DNA of 64,000 nucleotides from Alternaria dauci (taxonomy: Eukaryota > Ascomycota > Dothideomycetes > Pleosporales > Pleosporaceae): assembly GCF_042100115.1 (NCBI RefSeq), contig NC_091274.1, positions 2,356,001 to 2,420,000 of the forward strand, in the 5' to 3' direction. The notes beneath the pieces are model-generated. The model searched no databases and was not told the origin of the DNA. It saw only the letters and a list, made by a program, of their open reading frames with translations. Shown here piece by piece: positions 31,165-43,400 of the stretch (positions within the stretch are counted from its first letter, which is position 1; every line of letters begins with the position of its first letter). The translations under genes and the position numbers were made by a program.

Positions 31165-31943
31165 TGTGGCGGGCGAGGGGGCGCGCGTGAAGAAGTGGCG
31201 CAGGAAGGAAATTTTGGCGGTTGTTTGGAGTTGCTGGAGGTGGGTGAGTACTGTGTTTAGTAGTGAAGGGTGGTGGTAGTGGGGGCAAGTGTACTTATGC
31301 GTGGATGATGGGATGTCGAAGTTTGACAGAGAGAGTCTAGATGGCTGTGTGTTTGTGAGCTTGGTGTATGCAGATGTGTGTAGAAGTGGTGATTAGTGAT
31401 GTGCAGCGTGCCCCCCACAGTAGCACACGTTCTCGATGGCAAATGATGCAATGGCTCGTGAAAGACGGGCTGCGCTAGATGCCGTCGGAGATGGATCGGC
31501 GATGTGAAGTGATGACAAAGAGCCCTGATAGAAAAGGACAGGGGTCAGAGGCGCGGTTTTGGCCATGACGCGTTCGGCTGGATGCGACGCGGACGAATGT
31601 AGGGACCTAGCTTGCACACATGTTTCGGTGTCTTTGATGCCAAGCAGTCCGCCGTGAGGCTCGAAGAGTGAGAGAAATCATTCAGTACTATAGATGAAAA
31701 GATGCTAGTCCAGAGGTAAAGAAGAGTTGGAATCAGAAACAGAAGCCGGAAAGCACAGCGGGTCGCGTACCTTCCGCATTCCGAGACTGAGCGTTCCGAC
31801 GCTTCCACGCCATCGCAACAACTGTCAGACTGTTCTTTGGTTCCCGCCATCCCAAGGCATCCATTCACCCTCACCACACATATCCATCCATCAACTAGCT
31901 GCACACCCGCGCTTCTTATGCGCACGTCGTACCACACGCCACG
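31165..31943. promoter_or_regulatory. Divergent promoter region (glutaredoxin / LMBR1-type)
   Basis: A 779-bp gap between two divergent starts. Short frames such as 31545-31937 (-) look like chance. The C/A-rich stretch just before the LMBR1-type ATG may be 5' UTR. Confidence 0.45.
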
Positions 31944-34055
31944 ATGACGTCCTCAGCGGCCGGATCAACCGCCTTCTTCGTCCTCTCCCTACTCTCCATA
32001 TGCGGCGCCGTTCTGCTCCTCCTCCGCTACTATCTCCCGCTTCGCACAACACCCGCATACGTCGTCGTACCCGTTTTCTTGGCAATAGCGCTGCCGGCCA
32101 GCATCGTCGTACTCCTGCCTATCGATCTCGCGAGTAGTGCTGGACTAGACACAACGGACGGCGCAAGAGGAATATGGCTGAGCGACACGGTTGTGTACAA
32201 GGCATGGCGCATCATATACTGGCTCACGTTTGCGCTTACGTGGGCCATCTTGCCCATGCTAGGCGAGTACTGCGATAGTGGGTATAGAGAGCCTAAAGCG
32301 AGGTTGCAGTATGCGCTTAGGAGCAATGGCCGGTACTGGCTCATTGTGGCTGGGTGCAGCATCATTGGCTCGATATACTTGCTTCTGTGGAACGGATTCC
32401 ATGTCGACACCTTCAAGAGCCTGGTTATGGCGCTGGCGTATACGTGGGGTCTGATACTGGGCATCTACCTTATGGGCCATGGACTTGTCGCGTTCCCTAG
32501 GAGCTTGTTTCGATACGCCAGTGTTAGCGAGAGATTGAAGAGGATACAAAGTCAGGCGCCCAAGGTTCACGACAAGTTGACCGAGGCATTGGAAAAGTTG
32601 GACCAGTACGAGTACCAGGTTGTGCAGCTCAAGCAGAGAAAAAATGGTACTGCGCGCGAGTTTCAAGAATGGATTGACGAGCTAGCGGAGAAGGGCAACC
32701 TTCCAGAGAACAGGGCTGGTGCTGTTGGACGTATGGGCACAGCAACAGTGCCTCCTGTCATCACCGAGAGATACCTGGCGGACCTGACGAGGAAGCTGAA
32801 GCGGGCACGCCACGCGAAATGCCGATTCGAGAACGAATGGGACCATGTTGTACAAAGGGCAGTCAGGACGCAGGCCATCCTCGATTCGAAAGCCAGCAAA
32901 CATCTTGAGTTCAAGGGCGCCGCGTTACCAGCCTCAAGGGGACCGTTCGATCGCATCACAATCCTCACACCATTCACGCGCTACCACCTACACGTCCACG
33001 TCATCCCCGCTCTGGCCTACGTGTCCTGGGCCATCACAATCCTCGCCTCCATCTCCATCGTCTGGTCAGAATGCGTGCGCGAAGCCCAGGACTTTGGTGG
33101 GCCAAAACTCTCCATCATCGGCTGGACTGTCGTACACCGCCATGAAAACGGCCGGTCGTCGGTCGGCTTCAACAGCCAGATAATCGCTGCTGCCTGGCTG
33201 TGCTACATGTGCATTTGCGCCTTCTACAGTCTCACCGAGGTTAAGATCTGGGGTAACAGAGCGCTTGTACGAAGAAACACATATCAAGAGTCTGCGACCT
33301 GGTACGGTCTCCAAGTCGCCAAGTTGACCGTTCCGTTGAGCTACAACTTCCTCACCATGACAGACAAGAACATCTGGAAGGGCACCATGTTCTACAAGTT
33401 CCTCGGCCGCCTTATCGTTCTCACACCGCTCGGCGAAGGCTTCAGTGCATTCTTCCCCATCTTCATCCTCGTACCCGTCTTCGCTACAGCCTTCGGACTC
33501 TACGGCAAAGTGAAGAACATCTGTGGCTTCGGAGACCTACTCGACGACGAAGAGGACGCGCCAGGAAACTACGCTGGCACTGGCTCATGGCGTGAAGGTC
33601 GCGCATTGATCGAACGCGAACTCCAAGGTGCAAGTGGAAACGTCCTAGGCCTTTCCCACCGAACAAACACCAGCCCGCCAAATGAACGATACACGGACAC
33701 ACCGGCACCGTCATCATCATCTAGCCTTCCTACCACGACCGCAGCAGCAGCAGCAGCAAACAGCGGCTCAAGCACCACACGCCCTTCAATAACTCGTCCC
33801 GACCGCCGACGCCCCGCAGTCGAAGACGAAGAGGACGAAGGTAACTTTTTTGAAAACTTTGCTTCAAGAGTCAAAAACACTTTCGACACCAACGACTTCT
33901 CCTTCCCCCGACCTAAGTGGCTGGGTGGTGACGACGAAGAAGTCGAGGCTGGACGTGGTAGTAGAAGACCGCTGGACCGAGGTGATGGGGATCGTGGAAG
34001 TGGGTTCTTGAGTCTATTTGGTGGAAGGGCAGACGAGGGGAGGGTGAGGCTGTAA
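31944..34055 (+). CDS. LMBR1-domain integral membrane protein
   Basis: Single-exon 703-aa protein of the LMBR1/LMBRD2-like family. Five N-terminal hydrophobic helices come first, including AFFVLSLLSICGAVLLLL and AYVVVPVFLAIALPASIVVL, then IIYWLTFALTWAILP and ALAYTWGLILGIYLMGHG. The last leads into the family block LVAFPRSLFRYAS. A coiled-coil-like charged segment follows (about residues 195-310). A second group of helices (about 350-530) contains SYNFLTM and ends in PIFILVPVFATAFGLYGKV. The C-terminal 170 residues are hydrophilic with polyalanine and an acidic stretch. In animals and plants this family acts in membrane trafficking or receptor regulation; the fungal role is not established. 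Intact, with no introns. Confidence 0.9.
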   Translation: MTSSAAGSTAFFVLSLLSICGAVLLLLRYYLPLRTTPAYVVVPVFLAIALPASIVVLLPIDLASSAGLDTTDGARGIWLSDTVVYKAWRIIYWLTFALTWAILPMLGEYCDSGYREPKARLQYALRSNGRYWLIVAGCSIIGSIYLLLWNGFHVDTFKSLVMALAYTWGLILGIYLMGHGLVAFPRSLFRYASVSERLKRIQSQAPKVHDKLTEALEKLDQYEYQVVQLKQRKNGTAREFQEWIDELAEKGNLPENRAGAVGRMGTATVPPVITERYLADLTRKLKRARHAKCRFENEWDHVVQRAVRTQAILDSKASKHLEFKGAALPASRGPFDRITILTPFTRYHLHVHVIPALAYVSWAITILASISIVWSECVREAQDFGGPKLSIIGWTVVHRHENGRSSVGFNSQIIAAAWLCYMCICAFYSLTEVKIWGNRALVRRNTYQESATWYGLQVAKLTVPLSYNFLTMTDKNIWKGTMFYKFLGRLIVLTPLGEGFSAFFPIFILVPVFATAFGLYGKVKNICGFGDLLDDEEDAPGNYAGTGSWREGRALIERELQGASGNVLGLSHRTNTSPPNERYTDTPAPSSSSSLPTTTAAAAAANSGSSTTRPSITRPDRRRPAVEDEEDEGNFFENFASRVKNTFDTNDFSFPRPKWLGGDDEEVEAGRGSRRPLDRGDGDRGSGFLSLFGGRADEGRVRL

Positions 34056-34959
34056 GCTTTCATGCTGTTACTTTGATGGGCATTGCGATGGTGTTTTGGA
34101 ATAGACATTCGGGATTTCTGATGGAATTGTAGGATTATTGGGTATACGGGTTATGATGGGTGCGCGGCTGCGCTTTACATATATTTAATAAGGATATTTT
34201 TATCTTCCAGACTTGGGTGCCGTGGTGACTGGGATGACTTGTGTTGGTGGGAGGTCAGCTCAACTTTCTTGTATCCTCAGTGCGATGTAGCTGCCAACAG
34301 TGTGCAGAGATGGTATCGAGAAGGACTCGTTGATTGCTTTGTTCTACAGTGATGTTCGAAGCAGTCTGGTTAGGCACCATATAGGTGTACGCAAGCTTGC
34401 CATTGGCCGTTTTGCCTTCGGTGCCCCTCTCCTGTGCATCCAACAATTACAGCCATCGATACCTCCAATCCCTGTTGCCAGAAAGTCACCGGCCCAGTCT
34501 TCCGGAAATTATATTTCAAAAGCGATTTTTAAAGTTTTGGATGTCTTAACTTCGAGTGTGGTACGCGTGTTGATAGCCAGGTTCGCGCAGTAAAAGTGAA
34601 AAGACATCGCTAGCTCAATCAGGTGTCGACTGATAGAAGTGCAGTACCAGTCGAAGGCGGTAGTGTGAGGAGCGTGATGTTCGACCAAGCTTCAGAAGGC
34701 ATGATATACACAGCATGTGTGTTCCTTGGTAATAGTACTTGTACGCTTAAGATCAGATAGGCATAATTTGTGGTGGCTGAGTGGCATATCTGTAGTTGTA
34801 GAGGGGACTGTAGCCTGCACAGGGGTTTTTTTTTGAACAGCAAGAAATCGCGATGTCATCCTGACAGGGCCTCTATTTAGAATTAAGCAAGGATATGTGC
34901 GGTATCGTCAGACCAAAGTAGCTATCAACATGGTGTTTGAAGTCGGTTCGCAGGAATGT
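34056..34959. other. Convergent 3' region, about 0.9 kb
   Basis: Between the LMBR1-type gene (+) and the helical secreted or anchored protein (-). Only short frames; a tRNA-like stretch near 34610 was examined and rejected. Confidence 0.5.
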
Positions 34960-35720
34960 CTAGCACATCAACACGACTACAGGAACCACCAAGAATAGCA
35001 ATGAAAACATTCTTTCATTACTGTGCACATGGGTGCTTGCAGCACTTTTCGTCATACTGATGGCGCCGCTGTTATCCACGACTTCTACTCGTATGTCAGC
35101 GCATCGGAACGCGCAGAGTGCGGAGAGTACTTACGACTGCTGATGGCACCGTTCTGTTGCAACATGGCATCGCTGTTACAGAGAGCCATCAGCGTGGCGT
35201 TGGTCTTGAGCTCCTGTAGCTTCAACGACGCCTTTTCAAACTTTTGTTGTAACTTCTGTTTCTGTTCGTCGTCGAGCAAGTCCGCAACAGGTCCTTGGTT
35301 GAGACCAGTCTGACCATCTGTCAAATTCACCAGCTTTTCCAACGTGTCCAGCACCTTGCATTCGCGAACGGCGTCGCGTTGCGCATTCAGAGTGTCACAT
35401 TCGGCTACGAGAGTCGAGTTAGATTGCAGTTCGTCGAGTTTGGCAGTTATATCAGCACTGTTGCTTTTGATCCAGTCGATGCGCTCTTGGGCAAGTTTGG
35501 CAGGTATGCTCGTCGCGTCCAGCGCGGTGTCGTTTTTGGCGATTTCATTGAGCTTCGTCAATGTACGTAGGCGTTTGCATGTCTTGTCGATGTCGACTTG
35601 CCTAGTAGTGTTGACGGTGTCGTCGCCTCTCCAAAGCCCAAGAGATGGATTGGTAGTCCAGGCGGTTGAGGTAGTGACAAGTGCAAGGGAGAGACCGGCA
35701 AGTAACCTTGGAAACTGCAT
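34960..35720 (-). CDS. Secreted or surface-anchored helical N-glycoprotein (unknown)
   Basis: I do not recognise the family. Exons 35720-35135 and 35084-34960 give 236 aa. The start chosen (MQFPRLLAGLSLALVTTSTAW) is a good signal peptide; an upstream in-frame Met at 35756 would add 12 residues before it. The mature part is charged and probably alpha-helical, with five N-glycosylation sequons (NTT, NDT, NST, NLT, NAT) and four or five cysteines. The proposed 50-bp intron has a GTAAGT donor, a GCTGACAT branch and a TAG acceptor. It adds a Ser/His-rich linker and a terminal hydrophobic run, FSLLFLVVPVVVLMC, which could be a GPI-attachment signal or tail anchor. Without splicing the protein stops at the acceptor TAG and would be fully secreted. 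Confidence 0.62.
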
Positions 35721-36235
35721 CGCGAGCCGAAAATCATAAGTATATAATGAAAACACCCAGTAGAGAATGAGATGTGGCGGCAGTCATGTTGGCTCGGGAT
35801 CGTGCCTCATTATCGACTAGAGCTGTCAATGTTTCATTTCATGCTCGGATGCCGCAGAGCCACAACGAATTCCCAGCTATGCGACGTTTCATGGCATGTA
35901 TGCTCCGACGCTTCTAGTTCCGATGAAAGCAGCAGATCTCATAGTCAAGGTATCCCGGATGCAGTTCCTGGGGAGTGCGCGGACGAGTGGACCCGCTTGA
36001 GATGGATAGAGAGAGAGAACAAGGCGTTGATGTAGTCGTGCATTGTTTGGGTGTTGCGGAGCTAGGAACAACGACAGCATGAATGCACAGTTGAGAGTCG
36101 TCTTGGTGTGGCGGGGTGGTGGTATCGATAGTAGGGCTGAGTCACGCTAATGGCGGGGATCGGAGGAGTCAACTCCAGGGCTCTAGAAAAAGATTCCCCG
36201 CCACGGCCGACGCTCAGCAACACTACGCCGCCACC
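35721..36235. promoter_or_regulatory. Divergent promoter region (surface protein / IleRS)
   Basis: A 515-bp gap. The synthetase ATG lies in an excellent initiation context, GCCGCCACCATGTC. A TATATA element at about 35741-35746 lies too close to the surface-protein start to be assigned with confidence. Confidence 0.45.
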
Positions 36236-39200
36236 ATGTCTATCGAGTTTCCGAGGGAGGAAGAGCGCATCCTCGCGCGCTGGAGGGAGATTGACGCCTT
36301 CCTGAGGCAGGTCGAGCTGGTGAGCGTCCACCCCACAGCCTGTCCACGGCAAGCACGTGTGGTCGACAGTTGCTGATGCATTACAGTCGAAAGGAAAGCA
36401 GCCATATACTTTCTACGATGGACCGCCTTTCGCGACCGGATTGCCGCATTACGGCCATCTTCTCGCCTCGACGATCAAAGACATCATCCCCCGCTACTGG
36501 ACCATGAAAGGCCGCTATGTCGAACGACGCTTCGGCTGGGACACCCACGGTGTGCCCATTGAGTATGAGATTGACAAGGAGCTGGGCATGTCGGGACGCG
36601 ACGCCGTCAAGGAAATCGGAATCGCCGAGTACAACAAAAAGTGCCGGGCGATTGTCATGCGATATTCGACCGAGTGGAGGTCCACCATTGACCGTCTGGG
36701 CCGCTGGATCGACTTCGACAACGACTACAAGACCATGGACACTAGCTTCATGGAGTCGGAGTGGTGGGTCTTCAAGCGCTTGTTCGAGAAGGGCGCTGTG
36801 TACAAGGGCTATAAAGTCATGCCATACAGTACCGCCTTGGCCACGCCCCTCAGCAACTTTGAGGCCACACAGAACTACAAGGACGTTCAAGATCCGGCAG
36901 TTGTCGTCACATTCCCGCTTCTGGACGACCCAAACACATGTATGCTGGCATGGTGAGTTGCTCGAACTCCACGTAATTCGACTGGCATGCGCTAACCCGG
37001 CCTGATTAGGACCACAACTCCATGGACACTTCCTTCAAACACCGGCCTCTGCGCGCATCCTGATTTCGAATACATCAAGATTCTCGACGAAGCATCCGGC
37101 AAACACTACATCCTGCTCGAGGCACTACTACGCACACTCTACAAGGACCCCAAGAAGGCCAAGTTCAAGATTGTCGAGAAGCTGAAGGGCAAGGACATGT
37201 TGGGCTGGAAATACGAGCCGCTGTTCGACTACCTCTACGACGAGTTCAAGGACTACGGCTTCAAGGTCGCCAACGATACCTACGTTACGGCAGACAGCGG
37301 TGTGGGCATTGTCCACCAGGCACCTGCATACGGAGAGGACGATTACCGCGTTGCTAAGGCCCACGGTGTCATCTCTGATGCCCGGCCACCACCCAACCCG
37401 GTCGACGACCAGGGTCGCTTCACGTCAGTTGTCCGCGATTTCGAGGGACAACATGTCAAGGCCGCAGACAAAGGCATTATCAAGCATCTGAAGGGCACCG
37501 GCCGCTTGATTGTCGACTCACAGCTTCTCCACAGTTATCCCTTCTGTTGGCGATCCGACACACCTCTGATCTACCGGACTGTTCCCTCATGGTTCGTCAA
37601 GATCCAGGACATTGTTCCGCAAATGTTGGAGAACATTGCTGGTTCGCACTGGGTCCCTTCATTCGTCAAGGAGAAGCGCTTCGCCAACTGGATCACCAAC
37701 TCACCCGATTGGGCTGTGTCACGAAACCGTTTCTGGGGTACACCGCTTCCGTTGTGGGTCAGCGACGACGGCAAAGAGGTGGTTTGTGTTGGCAGTGTGG
37801 AGGAGCTGAAGAAGCTCAGTGGATACGAGGGCGAGCTGACCGATATCCACCGGGATAAGATTGACCACATCACTATACCCAGCAAAGACGGCAAGGGCGT
37901 ACTGCGAAGAACAGAGGAAGTCTTCGACTGTTGGTTCGAGTCTGGTTCCATGCCCTACGCCAGTGCGCACTACCCATTCGAGAACGTGGAGCAATTCGAG
38001 AAGTCTTTCCCTGGTGACTTCATCGCCGAAGGTCTTGACCAAACGCGTGGTTGGTTCTACACACTTACAGTCCTTGGAACACACCTCTTCGGCAAACTAC
38101 CTTTCAAGAACTGTGTCGTTAACGGCATCGTACTCGCGGAAGATGGAAAGAAGATGTCGAAGCGTCTGAAGAACTACCCCGACCCCAACTTGATCATGAG
38201 CAACTACGGGTCTGATGCGCTGCGGTTGTATCTCATCAACTCACCTGTCGTTCGTGCTGAGACACTACGATTCAAGGAGGCAGGAGTCAAGGAGATCGTT
38301 TCCAAGGTCCTTCTGCCTCTCTGGAACAGCTACCAGTTCTTCGAGCAACAAGTATCACTGCTGAAGAAGGTTGCTGAACTGGACTTTGTGTTCGACCCCG
38401 AGGCTGGAAAGACCAACAAGAACGTGCTTGACCGATGGATCCTCGCGTCCTGCCAGTCGCTATTGAAGTTTGTAAACGAGGAGATGGCTGCGTACAGGTT
38501 GTACACCGTGGTTCCGCGGTTACTGGAGCTCATCGACAACACGACAAACTGGTACATTCGTTTCAATCGACGCCGGTTGAAGGGTGAGCACGGTCTGGAG
38601 GACACCAAACACGCGCTCAACACTCTATTCGAAGTTCTCTACACACTCTGCCGTGGTCTCGCGCCCTTCACACCATTCATCACAGACAACATTTACCTGC
38701 GATTACAACCGCACATCCCCAAAGAACTGCATGTAGAAGACAACCGGAGTGTCCACTTCCTTCCCTTCCCAGAAGTGCGCGAAGAGCTGTTTGACGAGGA
38801 TGTCGAACGCCAGGTTAAGCGCATGCAGTCAGTCATCGAGCTTGGTCGTATCTGCCGAGACCGTGCGAACAAGGGTCTGAAGATTCCTCTAAAGACTCTG
38901 GTAGTCATCCACCCAGAGCAACAATACCTTGATGACATCAAGTCGCTGGAGAACTACATCCTGGAAGAGTTGAACGTCCGGGATCTGGTACTGTCAAGCG
39001 ACGAGGAGAAGTACAACGTCCAGTATTCTGCATCGGCCGACTTCTCCGTTCTCGGTAAGAAGCTGAAGAAGGATGCCATCAAGGTCAAGAAGGCGCTGCC
39101 AAACCTCAAGAGCCAGGAGATCAAGGACTATCTGAAGAGCGGCGAAATCGTCGTGGACGGTATCAAGCTCGAGGCCGAAGATCTGATGGTCAAGCGTGGT

Positions 39201-39599
39201 CTGGCCAAGGACTCCAGCAACAAGGACCAAGAGTTCAACACGGACAACGATGTCCTCATTCTCCTCGACGTTGCTTCCTACCCAGAGCTCGAGCAAGAAG
39301 GTCTCGCGCGTGAGGTCATCCGCCGCGTACAAGATCTTCGCAAGAAGGCTGGCTTAGTGCCGACTGACGATGTAGGCATGGAGTACCGTGTGCTGACCGA
39401 CCCAGAGAATGTGGGTTTGGAGAAGGCATTTGAGAACCAGGGAGCACTGTTTGAGAAGGCTCTACGGAGACCTGTGGACAAGCACGTCATCACTGAGCTT
39501 GACGGCAAGATACCAGAGAACAGCAACGAGAAGGTCATCGCAGAGGAGGAGCAAGAGCTCCACAAGGCGACTTTCATGTTGCGGTTGATCAAGTTATGA
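36236..39599 (+). CDS. ILS1: Isoleucyl-tRNA synthetase, cytosolic
   Basis: Class I synthetase that charges tRNA-Ile with isoleucine in the cytosol and has an editing domain that clears mischarged valine. Exons 36236-36319, 36387-36952 and 37010-39599 give 1079 aa, matching the eukaryotic cytosolic enzyme (about 1070). The N-terminus is [16 protein letters not shown]. The HIGH motif appears as HYGH in [10 protein letters not shown] (about residue 50), and the KMSKS loop as KMSKR in [16 protein letters not shown] (about 600). The CP1 editing domain includes [18 protein letters not shown] around exon junction 2. The anticodon-binding domain is intact, followed by the C-terminal extension of the cytosolic form. 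No mitochondrial presequence is evident. The first intron splits the gene after codon 28, a common place for a first intron in fungal housekeeping genes. Confidence 0.97.
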
Positions 39600-40424
39600 T
39601 AGCGTTTGGATGTGATTTGATAGCATGATGGCGTGAGGTGAATTGTTGACGGAATGGAATTCAAATGTCAAAGTTTATGTCAAAACGCCTTTGTATGCTT
39701 CGTGTGTTGAAAAAGCAGCCGCTCCTGCTACTACCGTTGCTTATACGCCTTCTGTCATGGGTTCAGCTGTTGATACCTCTATACACTTTGAGTGACAATA
39801 CTCACCAGATAACACTCCTTCAGCTTCATGAACTCATTGACGCACATGTCTTTCCGCACGTTGTTGTAGTCTGCGAATATGCATTTGCCGTATACTGAGC
39901 TCTGTATTGCGTTAGGAAAGTTCTGAGCGTGACTGATCACATCGAGGGGCTTAACATGCCTCTTTGGAGCATTTTGCTGCCGCCGTGGCGAGTTTATCGA
40001 TAGGGCGAGTTCGGCCAGGCATTTCGATAAGCAGTTTTGATCTTATCCCACTCAAGCTCGCAGGAATATATCCAGGAGGCACGTCACCTCAAGATTTATA
40101 CAGTGTCTCCAAACATGGCGAAGTGCCACCTCGATGAGGTCAACGACGAGGGCCCACTTGACTAAAGGCTTGGCGCCGCCTGCTTCACGAACGCGGGCGG
40201 CCAACCACTCGAACAACAAAGCGCGTCGCTGCAACGCCAGAAGCGGGCGCACAACGGCATCTCTTTTTCACTCTACTCCTTTATGCTCAACCGTTGCGTG
40301 CCTCCTTCACGACTTTTACGCATGTTGTTTTTGGATTGCTGTTGCGATAATTCCTCCCGGCTACTTCCATGTTGTCGCGAACGCGCCGGAGACGAACGAG
40401 TCGCGTACACGAATGCTATCCTCC
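39600..40424. other. Intergenic between IleRS and Sfi1-type genes
   Basis: About 0.8 kb. Contains the IleRS 3' region and the Sfi1-type promoter. A longer reading frame from 40134 runs into the first Sfi1 exon but lacks a good start context before 40413. Confidence 0.45.
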
Positions 40425-43400
40425 ATGAGCCGGAATGGAGCTGATCCGAGGGCTATAACGAGCGACGACCTTTTGCGGGATGAAGGTGGGACAAACTATG
40501 AAGAACTACACCCAGAATCATACTAACCTCGCAGCAGTCTCCGAGGCCATCCACGACATTGTTCGTCGCGCACAAGACTCCCACGATGGATCCACCAACG
40601 CTCTCTTCGTCGCATACGATGAATACATCAAGGACTACCATCCGTCGCCCAGTGACGCCGCTCTCTACTACAGTTTCCTGCTGCGCATGCAGGGATATGA
40701 ACGGGCTGGCGAGGACTTGATGTCGCGCCTTTTCCGCGTGATCAAGGAGGGCTTTGGTCTCGACGCAGAGCTTGACGATGAAGAGGGTACCAATGTCGCG
40801 AAAAACCTCGACGCGCCGCGTGGAGGAGCGCAGGCGAGCTTGGGACGATATTCGCGGACTGGCAGCTTTGACTCATTCCTTGACGGCACGGCAGACAAAG
40901 TGGCAGGCACCGACCATGGCGACTTGGCTGTGCGTCCGAGGAGAGCGTCGCAGCAGGATGGTCCGAATGGCCATAGCAACAAGGCGAGCCACCGTCGCGC
41001 GACATCCGACACCGAAGCGCATTCGTACCGGCCAGCACAACTCCCTGCTCGTCCCAGAGTCAATGGCACTGCGCCTCGCCGCACAAGTTCTGGGCCGCAA
41101 CCGCCAGTCCATAAGCGTAGCGCTTCTGTCTCGAGTCGCGGCAGTCTGCGAATTCGAAGAGGTGGACCCACCCACTCATACAGGACGACTGGCACTCACG
41201 ATGCAGATGAGAGCGATTTCACTGACCGCACGGCGAGCCTCGACCTCTCCTCCATTCAGATTCCAGGAGTCAATGCGCCGATACCTAACGATCCTTACGA
41301 CTCCCCACACCAGCGCCGCCTGCAACAATCGCAACCACCCCCACACCAGCCCTATGTTCCCGAGCCGTTTCGACTATCAGATACCCGATTGATGGACGAT
41401 GCGGAAACTTTCGAACACCAGCGGGTACACAGGGTAAAGAGGGCGTGTTTTGGAGTATGGCGCAATCGCACGCACGATCGCATGAATCTGCGCGACGACA
41501 TGGAGAGAGCTGCCATCGCTTTCGATCGCCGCGTCTTGCTCAGGGCCTCCCTCTTGCAGCTACGCGACACAGCGCTCGTGAGGCGTTCTGGTCGAGAGAC
41601 TAACCGCTTCTTCGAACGGCTAGAAACTCGTGCAGACAAGGCTCGCAGCCTCTTCCTGCTCACCAAAGCCTTCACACACTGGGCAAAGTGCGCCGAAGAT
41701 GAGGTTCAGCGTACATCAGTCGCGCGACGGCACATTCTACGCACTCGCTTCTTCAATGGCTGGCGCGACATCACAGCAGTCAACGAGCTCAAGATCCAGC
41801 ACTTTGCCCTGGCCAAATTCCTCTCCATATGGCGAACACGCGCAGCAGAAGTGCGGGACAGGGACCAGTTCGCCGAATCCTATTATGAAGGGAAGATTGT
41901 CAGGAAGTCGTGGAATGCCCTGAACAACGAGTACCTCAACAGAGGTGCAGCAAATTGGCATGACACAAGAACAGCAAGAACCACGCTGCAGAAATGGCGC
42001 GAAATTACCGAGATCATGATGGAGCGGAATGTATGGGCAACCGATCGACGAGACGGGATGCTCCTGCGGAAGACATTGCAGACCTGGCAGCAGAAGACAG
42101 TGGCAGAAAATGCTCTGCAGTCGCAAGCGGACCAATTCCGACGCATCTCCCTCCTCTCAACGGCACTCCATACACTTCAGAAGCAGGCGCAGCTTGGGCC
42201 ACTATCGCGCCAGGTCCAAGCGCGTGTCAACGGTCGCTTGCTTCGTGCGAAGCTCCAAGACTGGCACAAAGACACTCAGCTATCACGTCAAGCACGCAAT
42301 GTTGACCGCATGCGCGTCTTGCGCAACGCTTATACTGCCTGGAACGACAGGCTGCGCATCAAAGCGCTGGAAGATCGAATCAATGACCGTGTCATTGTCG
42401 AGTGCTTGTATAAATGGACTTTGGCATCTCGAGTATCCCTCTTCCAGCGTGTTCATGATCGGCAGCTCAAAGAGTCGATATTCTTATCCTGGGTCACCAA
42501 GACCAATCAGCGCGTTAACACTCTTGATACTGCGGAGATTCGGTTCGCCCAGTTCAAGCGTGCTCAGCTGATGCGGACATGCTTGCGTAAGATGGAAACC
42601 ATCACTACAGAGAGGCGACGGGAGCAGTTTGCTATCTTAGCAGAGTATCAGCAAAAGCTCAAGCAGCGTACATTCGATAAACTCAAGGAGAGGCTAGCGC
42701 ATTTCCAAGAGTTGAAACAATGGTCGGCCGATGCGCGCTTCTACGTTCTTAGCAAGCATACTCTAAAGACATGGAGCGAAGCCACCCAACACGCACGTCG
42801 CAACCGCAGACGCGACACGTACTCCCAAGTCCGTAGAACGGTCAAAACGAATCTTGTGCGCAGAGTCTTTCAGCACTGGAGAGATAAGGCAAATCACGTC
42901 GCGGTGCTGACACAAAGAGCAAACGACATGATCGAACATCGCACTCTTCAAACCAGTGGTACCATCATGCATCAATGGCACGATAACACGCTCATCCTTC
43001 GCCAACAGAATGCTCAAGCCGTGAGCCTCTATGCCTTCCGACTTTCCGCTCGTTACTTTGCTATTTGGTCTCAACGCATGGACCTTATCAATACACTCGA
43101 ACATCAAGCTGTGGCTTTGCGGCAGGAAAGCACGGAGATTGTTGCTACGGGTGCTCTCAAGAAGATGGGCTGGCGACTTTGGAACTTCCAAAGACAAGAG
43201 GACAATGCGAGAGCGTTATTTGAGAGGAATTTTGAGAAACATGTTAGAGCCATGATTCGTTTCTGGGCAGAGCGGGCCACAGAACGGCTTGGCCACCGGC
43301 CTGTGAGTCCCACGCCTACTAGCAGGTCCAGAGGACGAAAACACGATGATGGCGATGGCACCGGCGGCCATGGCAATAACGGAGACTTCCACAACCGCGA

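Noticed and set aside
31028..31288. 86-codon minus ORF overlapping the glutaredoxin start
   Set aside because: Pro/His/Arg-rich shadow in another frame; the CPYC glutaredoxin frame is clearly the real one.
34604..34700. tRNA-like words (TAGCTCAATC, GTTCGACC)
   Set aside because: The flanking bases do not form a 7-bp acceptor stem and arm spacing is wrong, so no cloverleaf can be drawn.
40480..40534. Alternative Sfi1 start at 40480 (MKVGQTM...)
   Set aside because: This stretch is better explained as an intron (GTGGGA donor, ACTAAC branch, CAG acceptor). The upstream exon from 40425 joins in frame to the conserved sequence.
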